Source: Oscillospiraceae bacterium
GTDB taxonomy: Bacteria; Bacillota_A; Clostridia; Oscillospirales; Oscillospiraceae
Reading direction: 5' to 3'
DNA: 45,426 nucleotides
Assembly: GCA_017470325.1 (NCBI GenBank)
Contig: JAFUES010000027.1
Location: forward strand, 1-45,426
The notes beneath the pieces were generated by a model, which had not been told where the DNA came from, did not search any database, and was given only the letters and a program-made list of their open reading frames with translations. A program made the translations under genes and the position numbers. How positions within the stretch are numbered: position 1 is the stretch's first letter; every line of letters begins with the position of its first letter. Shown one piece after another: positions 38,526 through 45,426 of this stretch.

Positions 38526-41111
38526 TCAGATTTTTTTGATCAGCGTCAGCCTGTTCTGCCCGTCCGCATACTCATAGCGCAGCTCGTCCATGGTCTTTTT
38601 GATCATATAGATGCCCAGACCGCCGATATCCCGCTCTTCGGAGGAAAGGCTGATATCCGGATCCTCCCGCTCAAGGGGATCAAAGGGCGTGCCGCTGTCG
38701 ATGAAGGTCAGCTTCACCGTGCCGGAGCCCTCCGGGAATTCCACGCGGATGGTCGCATCGCCGCTGTCCGGCGCGTAGGCGTAGCTGGCGATATTTACAA
38801 AGATCTCCTCCACCGCCACGCTGATCTGCATCTGCGCTTTCATCGAGCAGCCGGCTTCCTCCAGCAGCGCTTCCACAAAAGACAGCGCCTCAGGCAGTTT
38901 CTCCACTTCCGCGGGGAGCGTCAGCTCCCTGTATGCTTTGTTCATGCGTTCACTGCCCCCTTTATACTCCAGGCACAGCATCGTCAAATCGTCAAACTGC
39001 TCGGCGTCCTTCACGAAAGCGTCCACCGCTTCCCGCACATGCCGCAGAACAAGGTCCGGCGGGGCGGAGGGATCCGCGTTCATTGCCGCGAGCATCCGAT
39101 CCGTGCCGAACATGTTGTTGTCCGCGTCCGTTGCTTCCGGCACGCCGTCCGTATAAAGGAACAGTTTGGAGCCCGGCGTGAGCGCCAGTTCATATTCCCT
39201 GTACCGGACCCCTTCCATGCCGCCGATGACGAAGCCGTGCCTGTCTTTCAGCAGCTCAAACTGTCCGCCCGCGTGCATCAGCACAGGGTATTCGTGGCCG
39301 GCGTTGGCCACGGTGATCTTCCCCGTTTCGGTGTCCAGTATGCCGAACCATACGGTAACGAACATCTCCTCGTGATTGTTGGCGCAGATCTGATCGTTGA
39401 CAGCCTGCAGCACCTGCGCGGGGCCGAAGCCGGTCATGGCGTAATTCTGCACCAGGATTTTGGAGATCATCATAAACAGCGCCGCCGGCACGCCTTTGCC
39501 GGAGACGTCCGCCATCACAAGGCCCAGGTGGGTCTCGTCGATCAGGAAGAAGTCGTAGAAGTCGCCGCCGACTTCCTTGGCCGGATCCATGCTGGCATAG
39601 ACGTCGAAATCCGAGCGATCCGGGAAGGGCGGGAAGATGTTCGGCAGCATGTCCGCCTGGATCCTCTGTGCCAGAGCGAGCTCCGTGCCGATGCGTTTTT
39701 TCTCCGCGGTGACGGTGATGATCTCCTCGATATACTCCTGCGCCTTCCTGTTGAGCTCCGCAAAGGACTCCGCCAGGACCTCGATCTCGTCGCCTGTGCG
39801 GAAGCCGTCGTCCATCGTGAAGGCGCTGCCTCCGTTCCCCTGGGCATTGATGGCCCGCGTCAGCCGCTCCAGCGGCCGCACGATCCGCGTCCCCAAAATC
39901 AGCGCGCCGAGGATCGCCAAGACCAGGATCCCGATCGTCAGCACGAGGATCGTCTTGGCCGACTGCTTTGCCCCGGCCTCATAGCTTGAAAGCGCGCCGT
40001 CGTTGATCTTTTCATACTGGCTGAGCATCATTGCCGCAGGCCGGTTGGTGACTTCCTTTTCCACCACCGAGATGACCGCCCAGCCCAGAGTCTCCATGGG
40101 CGCGCCCGTCAGGTAATACTCCGTGCCGTCGATCTCCAGCAGCGTCAGCGGTGTTCTCTCGCTGAGCGAGAGCCTCACGAAGTCGGCAAGCTCCTCATTT
40201 CCGGTCGCGCGCAGATCTGCGCCCCGATCCGAGAGCTCCGCCTTGAAAACGCCCGCCTGCTGCGGAGAAAAGAGCACCTGCCCGTCCTCGTTGATCACGC
40301 AGAGGAAGCCGCCCTCGCTGGCGGTATCCTGCACATAATCGCTGATGGAGGTCAGAAAGATATCCGCCCCGACCACAGCGACCAGTTCCCCGCCGCGATA
40401 GACGGGCGCGGCGCAGACAAGCCCCGGAATATCCGTAAAGGCATCCAGTTCCACGCCGGTAAAGATCAGATCCCCGGCCTCGGCCGCCTGCTTGTACCAC
40501 GGGCGCTGCCGCGTCTCGAAGGTAATGGGCTGCCCATCCTCCGACACATAGGCGCCCGACCTGTCATCCACATACAGGATGCAGCCGTCCGCGGTCGCCA
40601 CGAAGCAGGAGCTGAGCTTGTCGGAGTGCTCAAACATGGCGAGCATGACCTCGCTCATATTGGCGACAAGCCCCAGCGTCTCCGAATCGGCCGGGTCTAC
40701 CCCCGCCTCATGCTGCACCTGCACCGTGGCGATCCCGTCTTTTGCAGGGTCGGGATCATAGTAGGGATGGGGCGTAAAGCTGTCCGCGTGCGCAAACAGT
40801 TCCTCGGCAAAGGTCTGCAGCGTCCTCACATCCGTCTGCACATCCATGAACAGGTCATTTGCGATATAGGCCTGCAGGGCCGTGCTGCGCACCATGGAAG
40901 TGTTCAGGACGGCCTCCATCGTCTTCTCCGAGACCGCCGTGATGGAGGCCTGCTGCTCGACGCTTGCTTCCTGCACGACATTCGACAGGTTCTTTTGCTG
41001 ATAGGCGGCGACCGCGGCATAGGCGCCGATCAGGGCGATGATAAAAAGCAAAAAGAGACTGATTATTTTCTGCTGGAGACCGCCGACCTTGATCCCTTTG
41101 ATGATTTTCAT
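38526..41111 (-). CDS. Sensor phosphatase-kinase fusion: Cache-type sensor, HAMP, SpoIIE phosphatase, RsbW-like ATPase
   Basis: 861 aa. TM1 near 15-36; a large extracytoplasmic sensor (about 40-385) with Cache-like segments (SSCFVATADGCILYVDDRSG, RPWYKQAAEAGDLIFTG, VVGADIFLTSISDYV); TM2 near 387-409; HAMP (RPLERLTRAINAQ); SpoIIE/PP2C (KEVGGDFYDFF, MADVSGKGVPAALFM, FLYTDGVPEAT, QFDDLTMLCLE); C-terminal HATPase_c_2 domain (QISVAVEEIFVNIASYAY, DSGTPFDP, GGLGIYMIKKTMDEL). Kinase and phosphatase for STAS proteins in one chain. ATG overlaps the STAS stop (4 nt). The Cache region suggests a small-molecule signal from outside. Confidence 0.94.
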   Translation of the reverse strand: MKIIKGIKVGGLQQKIISLFLLFIIALIGAYAAVAAYQQKNLSNVVQEASVEQQASITAVSEKTMEAVLNTSMVRSTALQAYIANDLFMDVQTDVRTLQTFAEELFAHADSFTPHPYYDPDPAKDGIATVQVQHEAGVDPADSETLGLVANMSEVMLAMFEHSDKLSSCFVATADGCILYVDDRSGAYVSEDGQPITFETRQRPWYKQAAEAGDLIFTGVELDAFTDIPGLVCAAPVYRGGELVAVVGADIFLTSISDYVQDTASEGGFLCVINEDGQVLFSPQQAGVFKAELSDRGADLRATGNEELADFVRLSLSERTPLTLLEIDGTEYYLTGAPMETLGWAVISVVEKEVTNRPAAMMLSQYEKINDGALSSYEAGAKQSAKTILVLTIGILVLAILGALILGTRIVRPLERLTRAINAQGNGGSAFTMDDGFRTGDEIEVLAESFAELNRKAQEYIEEIITVTAEKKRIGTELALAQRIQADMLPNIFPPFPDRSDFDVYASMDPAKEVGGDFYDFFLIDETHLGLVMADVSGKGVPAALFMMISKILVQNYAMTGFGPAQVLQAVNDQICANNHEEMFVTVWFGILDTETGKITVANAGHEYPVLMHAGGQFELLKDRHGFVIGGMEGVRYREYELALTPGSKLFLYTDGVPEATDADNNMFGTDRMLAAMNADPSAPPDLVLRHVREAVDAFVKDAEQFDDLTMLCLEYKGGSERMNKAYRELTLPAEVEKLPEALSFVEALLEEAGCSMKAQMQISVAVEEIFVNIASYAYAPDSGDATIRVEFPEGSGTVKLTFIDSGTPFDPLEREDPDISLSSEERDIGGLGIYMIKKTMDELRYEYADGQNRLTLIKKI

Positions 41112-41407
41112 TCGATCGTCAGAATGTCCGTAAAGCCCGTCACCTCAAAGATCTCCATGATCGTCTCGTTGACGTGCTTGATCTTCATCTCGCCCTGCCT
41201 GTTCATGCTCTTCTGGGCGGAGAGCAGCACACGCAGGCCGGCGGAGGAGATATACTCCAGCCCGGTCATGTCGATGATCAGCGCGGTGATGCCGTCCAGA
41301 GAGGCCTTCAGCTCCTTCTCCAGCTCCGGCGAGGTGGTCGTGTCCAGCCGCCCGGTCAATTTGATGTTCAGTTCTGTTTCATATGTGCTTTTTTCAATGC
41401 TCAGCAT
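41108..41407 (-). CDS. STAS-domain anti-anti-sigma-like protein
   Basis: 99 aa from ATG 41407 (GGGAG 8 nt upstream). STAS domain with EYISSAGLRV (Ser55), the expected phosphorylation site. Immediately coupled to the phosphatase/kinase fusion, its obvious partner. Paralogue of 34747. No sigma factor or separate anti-sigma factor is in the window, so the output of this switch is unknown: an RsbW-like domain fused to the sensor may sequester a sigma factor, or STAS may bind another target. Confidence 0.93.
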   Translation of the reverse strand: MLSIEKSTYETELNIKLTGRLDTTTSPELEKELKASLDGITALIIDMTGLEYISSAGLRVLLSAQKSMNRQGEMKIKHVNETIMEIFEVTGFTDILTIE

Positions 41408-41520
41408 AGTATGCTCCCTTCTGCGTCTTTTCCGCTTTTCTCTTCTTTTGTGATCCAACAGGAATGGGGCCTGTCTTTTGCAATCCTTCGATCGTCCGCC
41501 GTTGAGGAAATTTGCTGCAA

Positions 41521-41551
41521 AGGACAGCATCCTCTGTCCGACAAATGTCCG
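41521..41551 (-). promoter_or_regulatory. Box A6 upstream of STAS/SpoIIE unit
   Basis: Minus strand CGGACA (41551-41546), TTTGT, CGGACA (41540-41535), 8 nt, TGTCCT (41526-41521; poor -10). The repeat is intact with T-to-C changes in both halves. ATG 41407 is 114 bp downstream. Confidence 0.55.
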
Positions 41552-41554
41552 GAA

Positions 41555-41969
41555 AGGCCTCTCGTGTTTTCCCTCCTGCTTAAGACTGTATCTGCTTATC
41601 CCGAGACCTCCGGCTGTCCGGGCAAATTCACGGAAAGCGGCGCTGCGGAATACGCTATCGTCCGCGGCGGCAGGGCCGCCCCGTACAACACAGTATCAAA
41701 AGCCAGGAAACCCCAAGAAAACCCAATTTGTATTATTATATCATCTGCATGAACAAAGTCAACCAAACCTTGCCGATTGCCCGCCCGACAGAGCCTCCGT
41801 TTGGATCAGATGCGCCGGCGGCCATGGATTGGATTGCAAGAGGCCGCTCGCGGCGGACTTCCCTCCCGCATGGGCTGGGCTTGGGAGGGGATGGGATTCC
41901 CCTCCCATGAATTTGAGCGAAGCGGATCTTCGCGCCGCTAAGCGGCGCGGAACGAGGACCAAGAAAAAA
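41555..41969. other. Gene-free stretch between the island and the insertion-sequence remnants
   Basis: About 415 bp with no credible gene on either strand; open frames here lack ribosome sites and coding character. It holds a small GC-rich inverted repeat (GGGAGGGGA ... TCCCCTCCC, about 41883-41907) and CGCGCCGCTAAGCGGCGCG (about 41931-41949). It looks like decayed sequence at the island's right edge. Confidence 0.6.
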
Positions 41970-42006
41970 GGAGCTGTAGCAAAACGGTAAGTTAAGCTAC
42001 AGCTCC
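41970..42006. terminator. Hairpin at the end of the IS1182-like remnant
   Basis: GGAGCTGTAGC ... GCTACAGCTCC (11-bp arms), with an AAAAAA tract on the left and TTTTA on the right. It lies beyond the transposase stop (42133) and may be the terminus or terminator of the insertion sequence. Confidence 0.6.
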
Positions 42007-42132
42007 AGTTTTATGCGGCAAAAGGGAAAAGAGGAACAAAAGAAGCCCTGCTGTTGAAAACGAGGGCGAAACGAGCAGACCCGGCAGGAATTTGTCGAGT
42101 CGAAGAGGTCAAGTGTTCTGTTTTGATGGAAA

Positions 42133-42684
42133 CTAAGCGGTATTTTTTTCAAACAACTGGGTGCCTGTCCTATCTTGTTGGATCTTGGCATGCAGTTTGT
42201 TTATGTTGTAGGCCATCGCCAGAAGAAGCACCTCGGTCGAAACCTTTTTATGACCGCGCAGAAGGAACTGCCGAAATCCATAGTTTTGCTTGACCACGCC
42301 AAAAGCGCCCTCGGACTGGATCGAGCGATTCATACGCAGCAAGATTCCCTGTTCACTGGTAATGCGTTCCAGCGATGCAGCCCGTTGCTCAATGAATTTC
42401 TTGGAGACGTGAATCTGCCGGTTGCCTTTTGCCCGGGTACAGCTCTTCTTATACGAGCAGGCAGAGCAATCGTCACATTCATAGTAGGTGATCTCACTTT
42501 CAAAGCCGCTTTTGCTCCTGCGCTTTCCTACATACTTTGCCCGGAGCTTTTGTCCGGCCTGGCAGATGTACTCATCCTTTTGAGCGTCATAGGCCATGTT
42601 CTCCCGCAAGGCCATGTTGCTCTTGTATTTCTTTGTCTTGCTGCGCTCGTAGTTCTGTGGCTTGATGTATGGGAACTGAGGCAT
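42133..42684 (-). pseudogene. IS1182-type transposase, C-terminal remnant
   Basis: The last 183 codons of a DDE transposase of the IS1182 type: NMAYDAQKDEYICQAGQKL, a Cys cluster (CDDCSACSYKKSC), then SEGAFGVVKQNYGFRQFLLRG and LLLAMAYNINKLHAKIQ. The reading frame continues upstream of 42684 as non-homologous sequence because the 5' part is replaced by the IS3-type remnant on the other strand. The first catalytic residues are therefore missing and the gene cannot be functional. Confidence 0.9.
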
Positions 42685-43506
42685 GAACACAACCTGTCGC
42701 TGTTGCTGGACGTTGCCGGCCTCCCTCGCAGCACATATTACTACTACACCAAGAAGCAGAAAGAGCCAGACAAATACGTGGAATTGAAAGAAGAAATCTG
42801 CTCCATTGTTGCTGAGAATAAAGGCAGATACGGCTACCGCAGGGTAACACAGGAACTGCAAAACCGGGGCTTCTACTACAACCACAAGCTCGTCATGAAG
42901 CTCATGAAGCAGATGGGCCTGAGCAGCAAGGTGCGGATGAAGAAGTACCGTTCTTACAAAGGCGAGGTTGGAAAGATTGCTTCGAATCTCCTGGAGAGGG
43001 ACTTTTTTGCTGAGAGGCCTAACCAGAAATGGGTTACCGATGTGACTGAGTTCTCCTTGTTTGGCGAGAAGCTGTACTTGTCTCCCATTCTTGACCTTTG
43101 CAGCGAGGACTTGGTCAGCTATACAATCTCTGATCGGCCAGTTCTTGGGATGGTCACGACCATGTTGGAGAAAGCCTTTGAAACGATCCCGGATGGTACG
43201 AATTTGATCCTTCACTCCGACCAAGGCTGGCAGTACCAGCACAAACACTACCAGAGAATGCTGGAGGAAAAGGGCATCCGGCAGAGCATGAGCCGAAAGG
43301 GCAACTGCCTGGACAATGCTGTTATGGAGAACTTCTTTGGATTGCTCAAATCAGAGCTCCTCTATCTTCAAGACTTTGACTCTCTCGAGCATTTCAAAAC
43401 CGAACTCATTGACTACCTCGACTATTATAACAACCGCAGGATCAAGCTAAGACTAAAGGGCCTGACACCTGCTCAGCACAGATACCAGACCCTTCAGGTC
43501 GCTTAA
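42670..43506 (+). pseudogene. IS3-family transposase OrfB without OrfA
   Basis: Coding homology begins at WELRHEHNLSLLLDVAGLPRS (42670) and continues to TAA 43506: HTH_21 region (VELKEEICSIVAENKGRYGYRRV), then the rve integrase core with WVTDVTEF, HSDQGWQYQ and DNAVMENFFGLLK, giving an intact D-D-E triad. OrfA and the left IS end are absent; upstream in-frame sequence belongs to the IS1182 remnant. OrfB normally needs a frameshift from OrfA, so this copy is probably immobile. Confidence 0.9.
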
Positions 43507-43559
43507 TTAAATTCTTTGTCTAACTTTTGGGGTTCACTTCAATTTTTTTCGTTCCCTAC

Positions 43560-43588
43560 TTTAAAGCAGCAGATCTTTTTGATATAAT
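43560..43588 (+). promoter_or_regulatory. Sigma-70-like promoter of the ribozyme-nagB-glmM transcript
   Basis: TTTAAA (43560-43565), 17 nt, TATAAT (43583-43588). The start of transcription would fall near 43595, about 70 nt upstream of the ribozyme cleavage site. It sits just past the IS3 remnant. Confidence 0.75.
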
Positions 43589-43630
43589 ATATAGTTAGTT
43601 GGGCGTATACATACCCCAAGATAAAGGATA

Positions 43631-43660
43631 GTCTCCTCGCTGGGAGGGACAAGCGGAGAC
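43631..43660 (+). other. 5' hairpin before ribozyme cleavage site
   Basis: GTCTCC(T)CGCT ... AGCGGAGAC can form a 10-bp stem with one bulge, 7 nt upstream of the cleavage site. It would be released on the 5' fragment. Possible role in protecting the transcript or in folding. Confidence 0.55.
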
Positions 43661-43667
43661 TGTTTTA

Positions 43668-43800
43668 GCGCCAGGCCCGTAACAGGGTGACGAGGGATGG
43701 CAGTTATCGAAAGACTCGGCGGATGCTGCCACGGCCGGCGTGGGTCGTAAGGGAGAAAGCAAAAAGCAGAATCAAAACTGTAACAGAGGTTCTCCCGCCG
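43668..43800 (+). ncRNA. glmS ribozyme (glucosamine-6-phosphate-activated)
   Basis: The conserved core of the glmS ribozyme is present in order: the cleavage site A|GCGCC (between 43667 and 43668), GACGAGG, TTATCGA, TCGGCGGATG, flanking stem GGCAG/CTGCC, then the 3' domain with GGGAGAAAGC, AAAACTGTAACAGAGG and TCTCCC. Known function: GlcN6P acts as coenzyme for self-cleavage of the mRNA, lowering expression of the downstream gene, normally glmS. Here the downstream gene is nagB, followed by glmM. All key core elements look intact, so activity is expected. Confidence 0.94.
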
Positions 43801-43907
43801 CGTATTCCCCGGACATGACAAGCCTGATCCAGGTGCGAATGGCCACAGCCGCGCGCTTACGGTCCGTTCGGGGATCCAACAACAATCATAAAACAGGAGT
43901 AATTTCG

Positions 43908-44699
43908 ATGAGAATCATCATTCAGGAAAACTACGATAACATGTGCAAGTGGGCTGCCAACTACATAGCGGGCAAGATCAACGCTCACGAGGAGGAACGC
44001 CCCTTCGTGCTGGGTCTCCCCACCGGCTCCTCCCCCATCGGCGTCTATAAGGAGCTGGCCCGGATGAACCAGGCGGGCGAGGTCTCTTTCGCCAATGTGG
44101 TCACTTTCAACATGGACGAGTACCTGGGCCTGCCTCATGAGCATGACCAGAGCTATTGGTACTTCATGCATGACAATTTCTTCGATCATCTGGTGGACAT
44201 GAAGCCGGAGAACATCAACATTCTCAATGGCATGACCGATGACCCCGAGGGCGAGTGTGCCCGCTACGAGGAGAAGATCGCCTCCTACGGCGGCATCGAC
44301 CTCTTTATGGGCGGCATCGGCGTGGACGGCCACATCGCCTTCAACGAGCCCTATACCTCCCTGTCCTCCCGTACCGGCGTGCGGAACCTGACCACCGACA
44401 CCCGCATTGTCAATTCCCGCTTCTTCGGCAACGACCCCGAAAAGGTGCCCTCTCAGGCACTCTCCGTGGGCGTCGGCACCGTCATGGATTCCAAGGAAGT
44501 CCTGATCCTCATCAACGGTCACAACAAGGCCCGGGCCCTGGCGGCCACGGTGGAGGGCGGCGTCAGCCAGAAGTGGACCTGCTCCGCTCTGCAGCTGCAC
44601 AACAGCGCCATCATCGCCTGCGACGAGGATGCCTGCGGGGAACTGCTCGTAGACACCTACAAGTACTTCCTGGATATCGAGAAGAAAGAGAGACTGTAA
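43908..44699 (+). CDS. nagB: Glucosamine-6-phosphate deaminase/isomerase
   Basis: 263 aa from ATG 43908 with AGGAG 8 nt upstream; the longer frame to 43740 runs through the ribozyme and is not coding. Similar along its length to E. coli Nag[33 protein letters not shown] (catalytic Asp), [17 protein letters not shown] (general-base Asp, His, Glu), [29 protein letters not shown]. Reaction: GlcN6P + H2O = fructose-6-P + NH3, reversible. With the glmS ribozyme upstream and glmM one nucleotide downstream, the biosynthetic direction seems more likely here. Codon use is G/C-ending. Confidence 0.96.
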   Translation: MRIIIQENYDNMCKWAANYIAGKINAHEEERPFVLGLPTGSSPIGVYKELARMNQAGEVSFANVVTFNMDEYLGLPHEHDQSYWYFMHDNFFDHLVDMKPENINILNGMTDDPEGECARYEEKIASYGGIDLFMGGIGVDGHIAFNEPYTSLSSRTGVRNLTTDTRIVNSRFFGNDPEKVPSQALSVGVGTVMDSKEVLILINGHNKARALAATVEGGVSQKWTCSALQLHNSAIIACDEDACGELLVDTYKYFLDIEKKERL

Positions 44700-44700
44700 G

Positions 44701-45426
44701 ATGGGCAAATATTTTGGTACTGACGGTTTCCGCGGCGAAGCCAACAAAGATCTGACCTTTGATCACGCCATCAAAATCGGCCGCTTCCTGGGCTGGTACT
44801 ATGGCGCCCGCGTGGGCAAGAAGGCAAAGATCGTCATCGGCAAAGACACCCGCCGCTCCAGCTACATGTTTGAGTACGCGCTGTGCACGGGCCTGATGGC
44901 CAGCGGCGCCGACGCCTACATCATGCATGTCACCACTACCCCCTCCGTCGCTTACATCACCCGCGTGGACGACTTCGACTGCGGCATCATGATCTCTGCC
45001 TCCCACAACCCCTACTATGACAACGGCATCAAGCTGCTCAACGGCAACGGGGAAAAGATGGACGAGGAGACCATCCTCAAGGTGGAAGACTACATTGACG
45101 GCAAGTTGGAGATCCCTGTATCCGAGCGGGACGAGATCGGCCGCACCGTGGACTATGTCTCCGGCCGCAACCGCTATATCGGTTTCCTGATCTCCCTGTC
45201 CAAGTACAGCTTCAAGGGCGTGAAGGTGGGTCTGGACGTGGCCAACGGCGCCGCCTGGCAGATCGCCAACGGTGTGTTCGAGGCCCTGGGCGCCAAGACC
45301 TATGTGATGAACGACCACCCCGACGGCTACAACATCAACACCGACTGCGGCAGCACCCACATCGAGCATCTGCAGAAGTTCGTGGTCGACAACGGCCTGG
45401 ACATCGGCTTTGCCTATGACGGCGAC
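44701..45426 (+). CDS. glmM: Phosphoglucosamine mutase, N-terminal part (cut by window edge)
   Basis: 242 codons from ATG 44701, 1 nt after the nagB stop. N-terminus MGKYFGTDGFRGEANKDLTF is the typical GlmM start; KIVIGKDTRRSSYMFEYAL and the phosphoserine loop IMISASHNPYYDNGIKLL follow; FAYDGD at the edge begins the metal-binding loop. Converts GlcN-6-P to GlcN-1-P for UDP-GlcNAc and peptidoglycan. Translational coupling to nagB makes a GlcN6P-to-UDP-GlcNAc supply operon. Confidence 0.95.
   Translation, partial: MGKYFGTDGFRGEANKDLTFDHAIKIGRFLGWYYGARVGKKAKIVIGKDTRRSSYMFEYALCTGLMASGADAYIMHVTTTPSVAYITRVDDFDCGIMISASHNPYYDNGIKLLNGNGEKMDEETILKVEDYIDGKLEIPVSERDEIGRTVDYVSGRNRYIGFLISLSKYSFKGVKVGLDVANGAAWQIANGVFEALGAKTYVMNDHPDGYNINTDCGSTHIEHLQKFVVDNGLDIGFAYDGD

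Noticed and set aside
41478..41990. Plus-strand ORF of 170 codons between the island and the IS remnants
   Set aside because: It overlaps box A6 and decayed sequence, has no ribosome site and a low-complexity translation.
42175..42660. Extension of the plus-strand transposase frame to the left of 42660
   Set aside because: That part is the antisense of the IS1182-type transposase; IS3 OrfB homology begins only near 42670.
43740..43907. Longer nagB frame starting at 43740
   Set aside because: It would run through the 3' part of the glmS ribozyme; the ATG at 43908 has a proper AGGAG site and matches the normal NagB N-terminus.

Overview
The window looks like the chromosome of a GC-rich member of the Clostridia (Firmicutes), probably a gut Oscillospiraceae/Lachnospiraceae-type organism. 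The reasons are strong AGGAGG ribosome binding sites, lipoproteins with Firmicutes signal peptides, SpoIIE/STAS/RsbW-type modules, a glmS ribozyme and IS1182/IS3-type remnants. The assignment is inference from gene content; no rRNA or other taxonomic marker is present.

Layout: (1) 1-644, 3' end of a plus-strand sigma-54 activator, closed by a hairpin. (2) 792-41407, one 40-kb block in which every recognised gene is on the minus strand. Read in the direction of transcription (right to left) it holds: STAS + SpoIIE/RsbW fusion (41407-38526); LytS-like kinase + SARP-type response regulator (38346-36260); a second SARP-type regulator, a STAS protein, a short HlyD-like adaptor, a C39-peptidase ABC exporter and a second ABC exporter (36113-29937); a double-glycine (GG) substrate, an unknown gene, a third SARP-type regulator, a GG-LysM peptide and a DUF218 membrane protein (29874-26430); then several units mixing GG-leader peptides, large lipoproteins, an M16C protease, cAMP-module genes, D-amino-acid/peptide hydrolases and small lipoproteins (26220-792). 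(3) 42.0-43.5 kb, fused remnants of two insertion sequences. (4) 43.56-45.43 kb, plus-strand nagB-glmM behind a glmS ribozyme.

The central system appears to be a peptide/protein export island. Ten small ORFs carry the same double-glycine leader (L-x-x-V-x-G-G), but the cargo is not a classical bacteriocin. Five cargoes are single LysM domains, one is a tandem CW_7 (Cpl-7-type) wall-binding protein, two are small cysteine/zinc-finger-like proteins, and two are of unknown fold. The transporter pair plus short HlyD-like protein resembles the NHLM-type export set. The neighbours (VanX-like D-Ala-D-Ala dipeptidase, DmpA/NylC-like hydrolase, M16C lipoprotein, DUF218 proteins, five lipoproteins) point to the cell envelope.

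The island appears to be co-regulated. Fourteen sites upstream of its transcription units contain an 11-bp-period direct repeat, in two classes. Class A (TGGACA-TTTGT-TGGACA) usually lies 8 bp from the candidate -10; class B (GTGACA-TTTGT-GTGATG) lies 10 bp from it. This geometry is that of SARP/OmpR-type winged-helix activators, and three such regulators are encoded here. The sensor kinase/regulator pair itself has an ordinary sigma-70-like promoter, so it could sit at the top of the cascade. Two SpoIIE phosphatases, two STAS proteins and a cyclase with four cNMP-binding proteins would add further layers. Two near-identical 204-bp multi-hairpin elements lie inside the island.
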